A DNA stretch of 64,000 nt from Rahnella rivi (lineage in GTDB: Bacteria > Pseudomonadota > Gammaproteobacteria > Enterobacterales > Enterobacteriaceae), in contig NZ_JAFMOX010000060.1 in the NCBI RefSeq assembly GCF_019049655.1, positions 1 through 64,000 on the forward strand. Reading direction: 5' to 3'. Position 1 is the first letter of the stretch, and the number at the start of each line of letters is the position of its first letter. Positions 7,953 through 16,698 of this stretch are shown piece by piece. The notes beneath the pieces are model-generated. The model worked only from the letters and a program-made list of their open reading frames with translations, was not told the DNA's origin and made no database searches. The translations under genes and the position numbers were made by a program.

Positions 7953-8372
7953 CCATAGCGCCTTAGGAGGTGATCCGTTTTAACGATTATCTTGAGATTT
8001 ATAGTTTTGAAAAGAAAGGTAAAGCACCGTCAGTGTAGAGGGAAATGGGGGAAGAAAAAATCAGTGAAAAAAGTTTTTTTCGGCAGCGGATTTTCCGAAA
8101 AAAAATTTAAAAAGCCGAAAATGTTGCGAAAAAATGTCGATTTTTCGTCCAAAACTTTAGGAATTATCTGCTAATCTTAAAAAGTTCAATAAGTTTTTCT
8201 TATAGTTTTAGTGACGAAAATCACAGTAAAATTAATAAGATATAGTGTATTGGAAACTTTATGTTACACGATAGAGTGCTTTGGACATCTATATTCAGGC
8301 AGAGTTTCACGCTGGTTTTTGTTATATTTTCAAACGTGAAGGTTACTTTGGTTTCCCATTTTGAGGTGGTTT
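7953..8372. other. AT-rich divergent intergenic region rhtA-ompX
   Basis: No gene is supported here. Runs of A and T dominate 8040-8160. It holds the ompX promoter side with a CRP-like site at 8210-8225, and the rhtA leader side with a sequence complementary in style to a ribosome site (7965-7976). Confidence 0.6.
8210..8225 (+). promoter_or_regulatory. CRP-like site upstream of ompX
   Basis: AGTGA-N6-TCACA matches nine of the ten conserved bases of the CRP palindrome. It lies about 150 bases before the ompX ATG. An FNR or other role is possible. Confidence 0.5.
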
Positions 8373-8906
8373 ATGAAAAAAATTGCATGTCTTTCCGCAT
8401 TAGCTTGCGTAGTAGCACTGGGCGTTTCAACAAGCGCATTCGCTGACACCAGCACCGTAACCGCTGGTTACGCTCAGGGTGATATGCAAGGCGTTGCTAA
8501 CAAAGCAAACGGCTTCAACTTGAAATACCGTTGGGAACAAGATAACAACCCACTGGGCGTTATCGGTTCTTTCACCTACATTGAAGACGACAGCACTCCG
8601 TCTTCTGGTGACTACCGTAAAGCACAATACTACGGTCTGACTGCGGGTCCTGCTTACCGTCTGGCTGACTGGGTTTCCATCTACGGTGTTGTAGGTGTGG
8701 GCTACGGTAAATTCCAGCAGAACGACAACGCAGCATCTACTGCAAACCGTCAGAAATTTGACAACAGCGACTACGGCGTATCTTACGGCGCAGGTCTGCA
8801 GTTCAACCCAATCCAGAACGTTGCTCTGGACGTTTCTTACGAACAGTCCCGTATCCGCAGTGTTGATGTTGGCACCTGGATCGCTGGCGTAGGTTACAGC
8901 TTCTAA
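8373..8906 (+). CDS. ompX: outer membrane protein OmpX
   Basis: 177 residues: a signal peptide of about 28 residues (ending AFA) followed by a small eight-stranded beta-barrel ending in the aromatic VGYSF needed for outer-membrane assembly. It belongs to the Ail/OmpX family, linked to adhesion and serum resistance in relatives. The ATG at 8373 has a GAGGTG ribosome site; a TTG four codons earlier is rejected. The gene is followed directly by a terminator. Confidence 0.95.
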   Translation: MKKIACLSALACVVALGVSTSAFADTSTVTAGYAQGDMQGVANKANGFNLKYRWEQDNNPLGVIGSFTYIEDDSTPSSGDYRKAQYYGLTAGPAYRLADWVSIYGVVGVGYGKFQQNDNAASTANRQKFDNSDYGVSYGAGLQFNPIQNVALDVSYEQSRIRSVDVGTWIAGVGYSF

Positions 8907-8952
8907 TTCTTCGCTGCAGCGTAACGCTTTGCCGTTACCATCCCGAGAAAAC

Positions 8953-8979
8953 AAAAACCGCTCATTGAGCGGTTTTTTT
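8953..8979 (+). terminator. rho-independent terminator of ompX
   Basis: CCGCTC / GAGCGG stem with a three-base loop, A-tract before and seven T after. It is bidirectional in form and may also serve the convergent oxidoreductase gene. Confidence 0.85.
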
Positions 8980-9019
8980 ATGCCTTTTTTCCAGCCGGGA
9001 TGAGGGCGTCTATGGAGAC

Positions 9020-9784
9020 TTAAATCCCGCTAAACCAGTTATACCCCTGATCTTCCCAGTATCCGCCCGGATATTCATTGGTGACGAAAATCGCGCCGAT
9101 GTGTTTGGCATTTTTAAAGCCCAGTTTGGTCGGCATGCGCAGGCGTAACGGGTAACCGAAATCAGGTGGCAGCGGTTTGCCGCCAAAATCCAGTGCCAGA
9201 ATGGTCTGCGGATGCAGCGCCGTCGCCATATCAATGCTGGAATAGTAGCGGTCATCGCATTTAAACCCGACATATTTGGCGGTGAGATCCGCCCCGATAT
9301 GTTGCAGGAAGGTTTTCAGCGGCACGCCTTTCCACTGGCCGATGGCGCTCCAGCCTTCAATGCAAATCAGACGGGTGATCTGGCTTTCCTGCGGCAGGCG
9401 CTGCAATTGTTCCAGCGTCCACGGCGCTTTTTTCTGCACCAGCCCGGAGACTTCCAGCCGGTAATTGGGGATGTCTATTTCCGGAACGTTGTATTCCGGA
9501 TAAAAAGCATTGAAGCGGAACGGCGTGGTTATCTGATCTTCGCGGTAGGTTTGCGCCAGTTTCTGACCGCTGAACAGCCAGCCCTGAACCCGATCGTTCC
9601 AGCGCGACATCGCCCACAGCACTTTGTCGACCTGATCGCCGTCCTGCAAATTACAGCCGGTCAGCATCGATACCGCGCCCAGCGTCAGGCCGGAACGCAG
9701 CAAAAGACGGCGCTGAATATTCACCAGCTGTTTGCGCTGGTCGGGGTCAACAATGATTTTTGGCCGGTCTGATTTATCACTCAT
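9020..9784 (-). CDS. Tat-exported molybdopterin oxidoreductase (sulfite oxidase/MsrP-like)
   Basis: 254 residues from the ATG at 9784, which has an AGGAG site and overlaps the cytochrome stop. A twin-arginine signal (QRRLLLRSG, Arg25-Arg26) runs into a lipobox-like LTGC, with Cys44 as possible lipid anchor. The oxidoreductase molybdopterin domain follows, with the expected molybdenum-ligand cysteine in LICIEGWS (Cys141). It should act in the periplasm, taking electrons from the cytochrome gene just upstream. It resembles MsrP/YedY, which repairs oxidised methionine, but is shorter (MsrP is about 334) and is paired with a different cytochrome, so the substrate is unknown. An in-frame start 11 codons upstream exists but lacks a ribosome site. 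Confidence 0.82.
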   Translation of the reverse strand: MSDKSDRPKIIVDPDQRKQLVNIQRRLLLRSGLTLGAVSMLTGCNLQDGDQVDKVLWAMSRWNDRVQGWLFSGQKLAQTYREDQITTPFRFNAFYPEYNVPEIDIPNYRLEVSGLVQKKAPWTLEQLQRLPQESQITRLICIEGWSAIGQWKGVPLKTFLQHIGADLTAKYVGFKCDDRYYSSIDMATALHPQTILALDFGGKPLPPDFGYPLRLRMPTKLGFKNAKHIGAIFVTNEYPGGYWEDQGYNWFSGI

Positions 9785-10463
9785 CCGTGTTCTCCTGCGT
9801 ACTGATTTTTTTGCCACCGGTGATCATGGCAACGAACGTTTTCGGCACCAGCAACACCATCACCACGTGAACCACCACGAACAGCATCACGCCGCTCATG
9901 GCAAAGAAATGGACATAACGGGCGATATCAAAACCGCCAAACAGCCACACCAGGCCGCTGAACTGAACCGGTTTCCAGATAGACAACCCTGAGAGCACCA
10001 GCAGCAGGCCGAGCAGCAGCACGCCGACGTACATCAGCTTTTGCACCGCGTTGTACTGGCCGAGTTTGTGCGGCAGCCTGAACGTCACGGCACGGACCGT
10101 ATCCCGCCAGACAGAACGTGGGCTGAACGGGAAAAAGTCACGCCTGAAATGGCCTGTGAACAGCCCCCACAGCACATAAAACAGGGCATTGGCCGCCATC
10201 AGCCACATCACCGCCAGATGCCAGGCAATGTTGCCACCCAGCCAGCCGCCGAGGGTGGTGCTTTGCGGAAAGGTAAAAGAAAAAATCGGATCGGCGTTAT
10301 AAATTCCCCAGCCGCTCATCACCATGCCGATCATCGCGAAAAGATTAATCCAGTGGCACAGACGAACCGGCCAGGGATGAATACGCTTTTTTTTCGGCAA
10401 AGAGGGCGGCGGGGAGGCACTTTGTGCAGAGGAGGTACGCAGCGGGGAGGGTTGAGATTTCAC
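9777..10463 (-). CDS. b-type cytochrome, cytochrome b561/hydrogenase-type membrane subunit
   Basis: 228 residues from a GTG at 10463 with a GCAGGAG site eight bases upstream; the longer open frame to 10541 has no ribosome site. After a Pro/Ser-rich, basic cytoplasmic N-terminus (about 30 residues) there are about four to five membrane helices. Histidines fit for haem b occur in VRLCHWINLFAM, in the segment with NIAWHLAVMW, and in the late helix with VVVHVVMVLL. It would pass quinol electrons to the oxidoreductase whose gene overlaps its stop by eight bases. It is the middle gene of a three-gene unit opposite the two-component system. Confidence 0.8.
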   Translation of the reverse strand: MKSQPSPLRTSSAQSASPPPSLPKKKRIHPWPVRLCHWINLFAMIGMVMSGWGIYNADPIFSFTFPQSTTLGGWLGGNIAWHLAVMWLMAANALFYVLWGLFTGHFRRDFFPFSPRSVWRDTVRAVTFRLPHKLGQYNAVQKLMYVGVLLLGLLLVLSGLSIWKPVQFSGLVWLFGGFDIARYVHFFAMSGVMLFVVVHVVMVLLVPKTFVAMITGGKKISTQENTDE

Positions 10464-10588
10464 GGATAAACTCCTGCGTAATGAGAAACTGCGCAACGTG
10501 AATGAGGGAGGATTCACCCTGCGCAGTTCTTCAGGAACCACTGCTTGCGGCTGACAGACACGGCCCGCCGGAGCAGCGTGCTAAAGGG

Positions 10589-11212
10589 TTACATCGGCGG
10601 TGCGACGCCATCTTTACCGGCGGCGATACCACGGGCAACCAGTGCGCCTTTATCGTCTTTCATCGCAAACAGCACGATTTTAGTCCCAGGTTTCAGCAGG
10701 CTGCGGTCGCCCGGCGCCAGCAGAACCACCGGCACATCGTCAGGCACTACAACCGTTTTTTCTGCGTCATGGTATTTCACGGTCAGCGTGCGGCCATTGG
10801 TGTTCACCAGTTTGCCGACGGTACCGTTAGTCATGGTATTGATTTTGCCATCGGCGGATTCAAACGGGTTGAACCCTTCGCCGCTGCCGCGCAGGCTTGG
10901 CGCGAAGACGTGCACTTCCAGCGCTTTCAGGGTGCCGTTGGCCTGTGGAACGGCCGCGGTACCGATGAAGCTGTCCGCTTTGATGTCACTGATCTGGCCT
11001 TTCGTCACCGCGTTGATTTTGGTCTGATCGGTCAGTTTAACGTCCAGCTTATCGCCCTGACGGGTGGTGATCTGCATGGAGGAATCATTAACGGATTCAA
11101 TGGTTCCGCGCGTAGGTTTGATGACGTTGTCCGCAGCAAAGGCAGATGTCATGCCGCTGCACATCAGCAATGAACCGAGTAACAGACCGGCCAGACGTGT
11201 TGGTGTGTTCAT
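10589..11212 (-). CDS. exported DUF5666-like protein
   Basis: 207 residues. A clear signal peptide (about 1-27, ending SAFA) is followed by repeated beta-rich OB-like units (GTIESVND..., GTVGKLVNTNGRTLTVKY), as seen in DUF5666-type proteins. No enzyme motif or cysteine pair is visible in the mature part. It is the first gene of the unit with the cytochrome and the molybdopterin enzyme and is read away from the two-component system. A role as a periplasmic metal or stress accessory protein is only inference. Confidence 0.65.
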   Translation of the reverse strand: MNTPTRLAGLLLGSLLMCSGMTSAFAADNVIKPTRGTIESVNDSSMQITTRQGDKLDVKLTDQTKINAVTKGQISDIKADSFIGTAAVPQANGTLKALEVHVFAPSLRGSGEGFNPFESADGKINTMTNGTVGKLVNTNGRTLTVKYHDAEKTVVVPDDVPVVLLAPGDRSLLKPGTKIVLFAMKDDKGALVARGIAAGKDGVAPPM

Positions 11213-11327
11213 GTTTAACTCTCCAGTTTCTTACGTATTTTCATTCAGGTAGAGGTATCACTGCACGAGGCAGTGAGGAATGACTTCATTAAGAGTGGAC
11301 GATAAACCGGGATTGGCAGATGACAAG

Positions 11328-11349
11328 TTGATGACAAAATTGTCATCAA
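11328..11349. promoter_or_regulatory. Cus/Cop-type response regulator box
   Basis: Ten-base arms TTGATGACAA and TTGTCATCAA are separated by AA. The core ATGACAA-N2-TTGTCAT equals the known CusR/CopR box core. It lies between the two divergent units, about 75 bases before the regulator ATG and about 115 before the DUF5666-like ATG, so it could control both. A further TGACAAG lies just upstream at 11321. Confidence 0.75.
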
Positions 11350-11424
11350 AGGTGTCTGACGAAACTGATAAACTTCCCAGGAATCATTCTTTGGGTGAAT
11401 GGTCATGCGGCGCTGAGGGCCTGA

Positions 11425-12099
11425 ATGCGGATACTGGTGATAGAAGATGATGTCAGCACAGGCGATTACCTGAAAAAAGGGCTGACCGAAGCAGGTTACA
11501 GCGTGGATCTGGCGCGTAATGGCGCTGACGGGCTGTTTCTGGCGCTCGAGGACGGTTACGACGCGGTGATCCTTGACGTCATGCTGCCGGGGCTTGATGG
11601 CTGGCAGGTGATGGAAGTGCTGCGTAAAAAAAGCGACGTGCCGGTGCTGTTCCTGACCGCACGCGACGAAGTGCAGGATCGCATTCACGGTCTGGAGTTG
11701 GGCGCAGACGATTACCTCATCAAACCTTTCTCCTTCACCGAACTGGTGCTGCGTATTCGCACGCTGCTGCGCCGTCCCGCCGCCCGTGAGCCGGATATCT
11801 ACAGCGTCGCCGATCTCAATCTCGATCTGCTTCGCCGGCGCGTCACCCGTCAGGATCAGACCATCGCGCTGACCAACAAAGAATTTATGCTGCTGCATTT
11901 GCTGATGCGCCGCGAAGGCGAAGTGCTGTCGCGCACCATGATCGCTTCTCAGGTGTGGGATATGAATTTTGACAGCGACACCAACGTGGTGGATGTGGCC
12001 ATCAAACGCCTGCGCGCCAAAATCGACCGCGCCTTTGAGGTCAAACTGATCCATACCGTGCGCGGCATCGGCTATGTCTGCGAAGTGCGCCATGACTGA
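11425..12099 (+). CDS. OmpR-family response regulator, CusR/HprR-like
   Basis: 224 residues. The receiver domain (1-115) has the phospho-acceptor Asp51 with acidic pocket Glu7/Asp8/Asp9 and Lys102 region (LIKPFSF). A winged-helix DNA-binding domain follows (about 125-222). The stretch [15 protein letters not shown] in the effector domain is near-identical to CusR. The Cus-type box just upstream fits its binding preference. In E. coli, CusR answers copper and HprR answers peroxide and hypochlorite and controls msrPQ; this locus pairs a similar regulator with an MsrP-like enzyme. The ATG has only a weak ribosome site. Confidence 0.9.
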   Translation: MRILVIEDDVSTGDYLKKGLTEAGYSVDLARNGADGLFLALEDGYDAVILDVMLPGLDGWQVMEVLRKKSDVPVLFLTARDEVQDRIHGLELGADDYLIKPFSFTELVLRIRTLLRRPAAREPDIYSVADLNLDLLRRRVTRQDQTIALTNKEFMLLHLLMRREGEVLSRTMIASQVWDMNFDSDTNVVDVAIKRLRAKIDRAFEVKLIHTVRGIGYVCEVRHD

Positions 12100-13528
12100 A
12101 TTTGCTGCGAAATCAACACCACAACGCGCGATGTCCCTGACGCTGCGGGCCACGCTGCTGTTTGCGCTGTTAGCCTCTCTGGTGGTGAGCGCCGTCGGGG
12201 TGTACCTCTATTACTCGCTGGAAAAAGAGCTGGTGCGCCGCGCCGATTATCAGGTCAGCGGGCGCGTGCAGTATTTTCGTCATTTGCTGGCGAGCGAATT
12301 TCCGCTGTCACAGCTCAGCCACAACCCCGGCCTGTTCGAAAATATGCTCGGCAACGAGCGCGATATTCTGACCTTCCGCCTCAGCGGGCAGCCCGCGCTG
12401 ATTAACGTCAATCCTTCGCGTTTACAGTTACCGGCAGTGGCACCGGTGCCGGACGGCCAGCCGTTAACCCTTGGCACCGTGCATAGCCTCTCTGCGCCCG
12501 ACGGCACGCCGGTGCGTTTCGCCCGTGCCGCCGTCAGAATGCAGGATGGCAGCACGGTGGAGATCACCGCGGCGCACTTCATGACCGGCGAAGCGCGGAT
12601 GCTGTCAACGTTCCGCTGGCAGATAACCGGCGCAGTGCTGTTTGCCTATTTTCTGATTGCTGCGCTGGGCTATGGCGTCATCCGCCGGGGGCTGCGTCCG
12701 CTGCGGCATATGGCGCAGGAGGCAACGAAAATTCATCCGGCCAGTTTATCCACCCGTCTGAGCAGTGAAAATGCGCCGCAGGAATTGCAGCAGTTGATCT
12801 TTTCTTTTAACGACATGCTGGAAAGGCTGGCGGAAGGTTATCAGCGTCTGACGCAGTTCTCCGCCGATCTGGCGCATGAGATCCGCACGCCGGTGGGCGC
12901 GCTGATGGGGCATTGTCAGGTGGCGCTGTATCAGCCGCGCAGCACCGAGGAATATGAAACGCTGCTGGCGAACAACATGGAAGAACTGGAGCGTATTTCG
13001 CGCATGGTGGAAAACATCCTGTTCCTGGCGCGCGCCACCGATGCGCGTTCGGTGCTGACCCTCACCAGTATTGATGTGTCGGCGGAAATGACCCGTATTC
13101 AGGAGTATTTCGAAGGACTGGCGGAAGAGCGCGAGATGACGTTGCACAGCGCGGGCGAGGGAATTGTTTACGCCGATGCCATTTTGTTCCAGCGTGCGCT
13201 CAGCAATCTGGTCGCTAATGCCGTGCGCTATGCGCATCAGGGAACGGCAATCTGCGTGCGCGCAGAGTCTCATGGGAAAGGCATGGATATCCATGTGATT
13301 AGCCAGGGTGACCCGATCCCGCCTGAAAAACTCGGCAAACTGTTTGACCGTTTCTATCGCGCCGATGCTTCGCGCAGCGAAGGCGGCAGCTCCAGCGGGC
13401 TGGGGTTGTCCATCGTGCAGGCCATTATGGCGCTGCATCAGGGCAGCGTTCGGGTGGTGAGTTCCGCGCAGGGGGAAACCCGCTTCACGCTCACTTTCCC
13501 GCGCGAAGAGCACAAGCTTTCTCAGTAG
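12092..13528 (+). CDS. heavy-metal-type sensor histidine kinase
   Basis: 478 residues from the ATG at 12092, which overlaps the regulator stop and suggests coupled translation; a start six codons earlier is possible. Membrane segments lie near 16-36 and 178-198 with a periplasmic sensor of about 140 residues between them. HAMP follows, then the H-box LAHEIRTP (His262), N-box ([12 protein letters not shown]) and G-boxes ending [12 protein letters not shown]. The architecture is that of CusS/HprS. The periplasmic domain has no obvious Cys/Met copper cluster, so the signal is open. Confidence 0.9.
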   Translation: MTEFAAKSTPQRAMSLTLRATLLFALLASLVVSAVGVYLYYSLEKELVRRADYQVSGRVQYFRHLLASEFPLSQLSHNPGLFENMLGNERDILTFRLSGQPALINVNPSRLQLPAVAPVPDGQPLTLGTVHSLSAPDGTPVRFARAAVRMQDGSTVEITAAHFMTGEARMLSTFRWQITGAVLFAYFLIAALGYGVIRRGLRPLRHMAQEATKIHPASLSTRLSSENAPQELQQLIFSFNDMLERLAEGYQRLTQFSADLAHEIRTPVGALMGHCQVALYQPRSTEEYETLLANNMEELERISRMVENILFLARATDARSVLTLTSIDVSAEMTRIQEYFEGLAEEREMTLHSAGEGIVYADAILFQRALSNLVANAVRYAHQGTAICVRAESHGKGMDIHVISQGDPIPPEKLGKLFDRFYRADASRSEGGSSSGLGLSIVQAIMALHQGSVRVVSSAQGETRFTLTFPREEHKLSQ

Positions 13529-13761
13529 TTTCTCAATAAACGTAAGAAACGGGCAGCAGGTGTAAGAAAATTATCAGCATTATCTCACTGAAAGATAAAG
13601 GTTTCGTTAATCCTGTTACATTATCACATTGGAAGAAACGAATGAATTTGAACGAAAATACGCGGCCCGGAGTCTGAATAGTCCTAAGGAGTGTTTTCAA
13701 TCCTCCGGTACGAGCGGTCAACATGACGTAAACAGACTCACCAAAGAGCCATTTATTACCA

Positions 13762-15438
13762 ATGCAAAAATTACGATTACTTTCGCAACAGAGCATTTTT
13801 CTGTTCATTGCGCTTTATCTTGGGATCCTGCTTAACCTTCCGATTTTCTTCCGACGTTACTCCCAGTTGCACTATGACAATGCGTTGTCGATCGCCGTTG
13901 AAATGCTGGCCGCCTTTGCGCTGGTCTATTTCCTGTGTGTGCTGCTGTCGTTTACCGGGAAAACGGTCTTCCGCATTCTGATGAGCGTGGTGGTGATCTC
14001 TTCCGCCGCGGCCAGCTACTACATGATCCTGTTCAACGTCGATATCGGTTACGGTATTTTGGCGGCGGCACTGGCGTCAGATTCCATTGATTTATCGAAA
14101 GAATCCATCGGAACCCATTTCATCGCCTGGACGGTGCTGGTCAGCCTGATCCCGGTACTGCTGTTGTGGCTGAGCACCATGCCCGGCGCGGCATTCAGAG
14201 AAACCACCCTGAAAAAACTGGCAGTGAAACTCGTTCTGCTGGTCGTCTCCGGTTTGCTCTGTTACCTGCCGCTGCAAATGATGGGCAAAGTGCAGGATCG
14301 TCATGATCTGGTGAATAACCGCATGATGGCAAGCTACGGCGGCGTGGTGGCGGGTACTTATTCGCCGTCCAACTGGCTTTCGGCGCTGGGGCTGTATGTC
14401 TACAGCAGCTACAGCCAGGCGGAAGACACCAAAAACCTGTTCGATCCGGCCAAACACTTCACCTATAACGAACCGGCAGATGCCAAAGACATGTACGTGG
14501 TGTTTGTGATTGGTGAAAGTGCACGTCGCGATCACATGGGGCTGTATGGCTATGATCGTGATAACACGCCGAATCTCGATAAAGAGAAGAATCTTGTGGC
14601 CTTGCAGGGCTATTCCTGCGACACCGCCACCAAGCTTTCCCTGCGCTGTATGTTTGTGCGCGAGGGCGGGGCGTCTGAAGCGCCGCAGCGTACGCTCAAG
14701 GAAGCCAATGTGTTCTCCGTGCTGAAAAGCAAAGGCTGGAGCTCAGAGTTGTATTCCATGCAAAGTGAAGCCTGGTTCTACAACAAAACCCGCGCTGACG
14801 ATTATTCCCTGCGTGAAAACATTGCTTCTGAGAAGCGCAACGCCGGTAAGCCAGTCGATGACATGTTGCTGATCGATGAAATGAAAGATTCGCTGAATAA
14901 CCATCCGAACGGTAAACATCTGATCATCCTGCACACCAAAGGGTCGCATTATCTCTATTCCGACCGCTATCCGCGTTCATTCGCCAAATATCAGCCGGAA
15001 TGCATGGGCATTGATGACTCCTGTTCTACCCAGGAGATGATCAACGCCTACGACAACTCACTGCTGTATACCGATTATTTCCTGTCGCAGGTGTTTGACC
15101 AGTTGCGTGATAAAAACGCCATCGTGTTCTACGCATCCGATCACGGCGAGTCGATTTCAAAAAGTATGCACTTCCACGGCACACCGCGCGATCACGCGCC
15201 ACCTGAGCAGCGTACCGTGCCGATTATGGTCTGGGCGTCGGACAAATTCCTCGCCAACGATCAGAACCGAGCCGGTTTCGAACAGCTGCAAAAAATGGCT
15301 GCGCAGAAGAAGCCTGCTTTCCATGAAAAACTGTATGACACCCTGCTCGGTTGTATCGGCTACACGTCTCCGGACGGCGGGATTGTCCAGCAGCATAACT
15401 GGTGCCATGTAGCCGATCCGGTCGCACCGGCAAAATAA
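13762..15438 (+). CDS. eptB: Kdo2-lipid A phosphoethanolamine 7''-transferase EptB
   Basis: 558 residues: five N-terminal membrane segments (about 1-175) and a periplasmic sulfatase-like catalytic domain. Metal and nucleophile motifs are GES (Glu252), CDTATKLSLRC (nucleophile Thr288 or Thr290) and DHGES near residue 460. The wording of these motifs and of the conserved GYTSPDGGI near the C-terminus matches EptB rather than EptA, CptA or OpgE. It adds phosphoethanolamine to the outer Kdo of LPS, lowering negative charge. It is a single gene; the 233 bases upstream hold its promoter, which I could not define. The ribosome site is weak. Confidence 0.9.
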   Translation: MQKLRLLSQQSIFLFIALYLGILLNLPIFFRRYSQLHYDNALSIAVEMLAAFALVYFLCVLLSFTGKTVFRILMSVVVISSAAASYYMILFNVDIGYGILAAALASDSIDLSKESIGTHFIAWTVLVSLIPVLLLWLSTMPGAAFRETTLKKLAVKLVLLVVSGLLCYLPLQMMGKVQDRHDLVNNRMMASYGGVVAGTYSPSNWLSALGLYVYSSYSQAEDTKNLFDPAKHFTYNEPADAKDMYVVFVIGESARRDHMGLYGYDRDNTPNLDKEKNLVALQGYSCDTATKLSLRCMFVREGGASEAPQRTLKEANVFSVLKSKGWSSELYSMQSEAWFYNKTRADDYSLRENIASEKRNAGKPVDDMLLIDEMKDSLNNHPNGKHLIILHTKGSHYLYSDRYPRSFAKYQPECMGIDDSCSTQEMINAYDNSLLYTDYFLSQVFDQLRDKNAIVFYASDHGESISKSMHFHGTPRDHAPPEQRTVPIMVWASDKFLANDQNRAGFEQLQKMAAQKKPAFHEKLYDTLLGCIGYTSPDGGIVQQHNWCHVADPVAPAK

Positions 15439-15583
15439 CCCTCGCCCGACGTCGCCATCTTTTTCTTCAACCAGAAAAGGTGGCGACATCCTTCTGGTCG
15501 TTCCTCGTTTTTTAAGTCACAATCGCTTAACAAGGTATTGAGAGTATTCTCTTCTGCTATTTTTTTATCAGGGCTGATGACCG

Positions 15584-16696
15584 ATGGAAGCACTTCGAAT
15601 TACAGTTTGCGTACTAACGGTCATAATGACCCTCCTGACGCTGCTGCCCCTCTCCCGCAATCAACACTGGTGGGTGCGGGTATGGGATTTCCCCCGCCTG
15701 CAAATGGCGTCTTTATGCTTACTTTTCCTGCTGACTGAGCTGTATATTCTGCCGTTTGGCGGCGTGCTCTCGACCATCACCATCGTGCTGACGGTGGCCT
15801 GCATGCTCTATCAGAGCTGGTGGATTTTGCCCTACACGCGTCTGCATCCGGTGCAGGTCAAAAAAGTCGCGCCGAACGGGCATTCCCGCATCAAAATTAT
15901 CAACAGCAACGTGCTGACCACCAACCGTCAGGCCGGTAAATTACTGAGCCTTATCCAGCAAAATAAGCCTGATATCGTGGTCCTGCTGGAAACGGATCAG
16001 TGGTGGGAAGATCATATGGCACCGCTTGAGCCGGATTACCCGCACAGCCTGCGCTGCCCGCTGGATAATCTCTACGGCATGCACGTTTACTCGCGCCTGC
16101 CGCTGCACGACGCACAGATTCAGTATCTGGTGGCCGACGATATTCCGTCGATGCATTTTCGCGCCGAACTGGCCTCCGGGGAACAGGTCGTGCTGCACTG
16201 CCTGCATCCGATGCCGCCAAGCCCGACCGAAGCCGATGAATCCACTGACCGCGACGGTGAGCTTATCGCCGTCGGGCACACCGCGGCCAAAGCGACCTAT
16301 CCGACCATTGTGACCGGCGACCTGAACGACGTCGCATGGTCGCGCACCACGCGCCTGTTCATGAAAGTCAGCGGTCTGCTCGATCCGCGTCGTGGCCGTG
16401 GCATGTACAACACCTTCCACGCCAGTTATCCGTTCCTGCGCTGGCCGCTGGATCACGTTTTCCACAGTAAACATTTCACGCTCATCGGCCTGCAACGCCT
16501 CGGATTCATGGGCTCGGATCACTTTCCCATCATGGTCGAACTGGCGCTGACGCCTCAGGAAGGGCAGGATCAGGAATCGCTGGAAATCGATAATGAAGAC
16601 ATTGAAGAAGCCGAAGAAAAAATGCAGATCGCGGGTGTGAAAACCAGCGACGTGCACAGGGCGGAAAAACTGAACCAGCCGGTCTTCGGTCTGTAA
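15584..16696 (+). CDS. membrane-anchored endonuclease/exonuclease/phosphatase (EEP) family protein
   Basis: 370 residues. Two to three N-terminal membrane segments (about 5-25, 38-60, 60-80) precede an EEP domain from about residue 100. EEP catalytic elements are visible: Asn in INSNVLT, Glu in VVLLETD, GDLNDV and the final SDHFPI. A Glu/Asp-rich tail (about 325-350) follows the domain. The family resembles E. coli YafD; it may be a phosphodiesterase or phosphatase, with unknown substrate. Only two bases separate it from the following LysR gene, so they are co-transcribed. Confidence 0.75.
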   Translation: MEALRITVCVLTVIMTLLTLLPLSRNQHWWVRVWDFPRLQMASLCLLFLLTELYILPFGGVLSTITIVLTVACMLYQSWWILPYTRLHPVQVKKVAPNGHSRIKIINSNVLTTNRQAGKLLSLIQQNKPDIVVLLETDQWWEDHMAPLEPDYPHSLRCPLDNLYGMHVYSRLPLHDAQIQYLVADDIPSMHFRAELASGEQVVLHCLHPMPPSPTEADESTDRDGELIAVGHTAAKATYPTIVTGDLNDVAWSRTTRLFMKVSGLLDPRRGRGMYNTFHASYPFLRWPLDHVFHSKHFTLIGLQRLGFMGSDHFPIMVELALTPQEGQDQESLEIDNEDIEEAEEKMQIAGVKTSDVHRAEKLNQPVFGL

Positions 16697-16698
16697 TC

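Noticed and set aside
7965-7976. Perfect ribosome-binding sequence AGGAGGTGATCC on the plus strand
   Set aside because: No start codon follows at a usable distance on that strand, and no rRNA gene is near, so it is neither a plus-strand gene signal nor a 16S end.
7992-8446. Short plus-strand open frames in the AT-rich region before ompX
   Set aside because: Composition-driven (Lys/Phe-rich), overlapping the ompX control region or its coding start in another frame; no family resemblance.
11245-12153. Open frame opposite the response regulator gene
   Set aside because: Low-complexity Gln/His-rich antisense product crossing the divergent promoter region.
13762-15438. Phosphoethanolamine transferase considered as OpgE (YbiP), the ompX neighbour in E. 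coli, or as an MCR-type enzyme
   Set aside because: Motif wording around the nucleophile (CDTATKLSLRC) and C-terminus follow EptB rather than those proteins.
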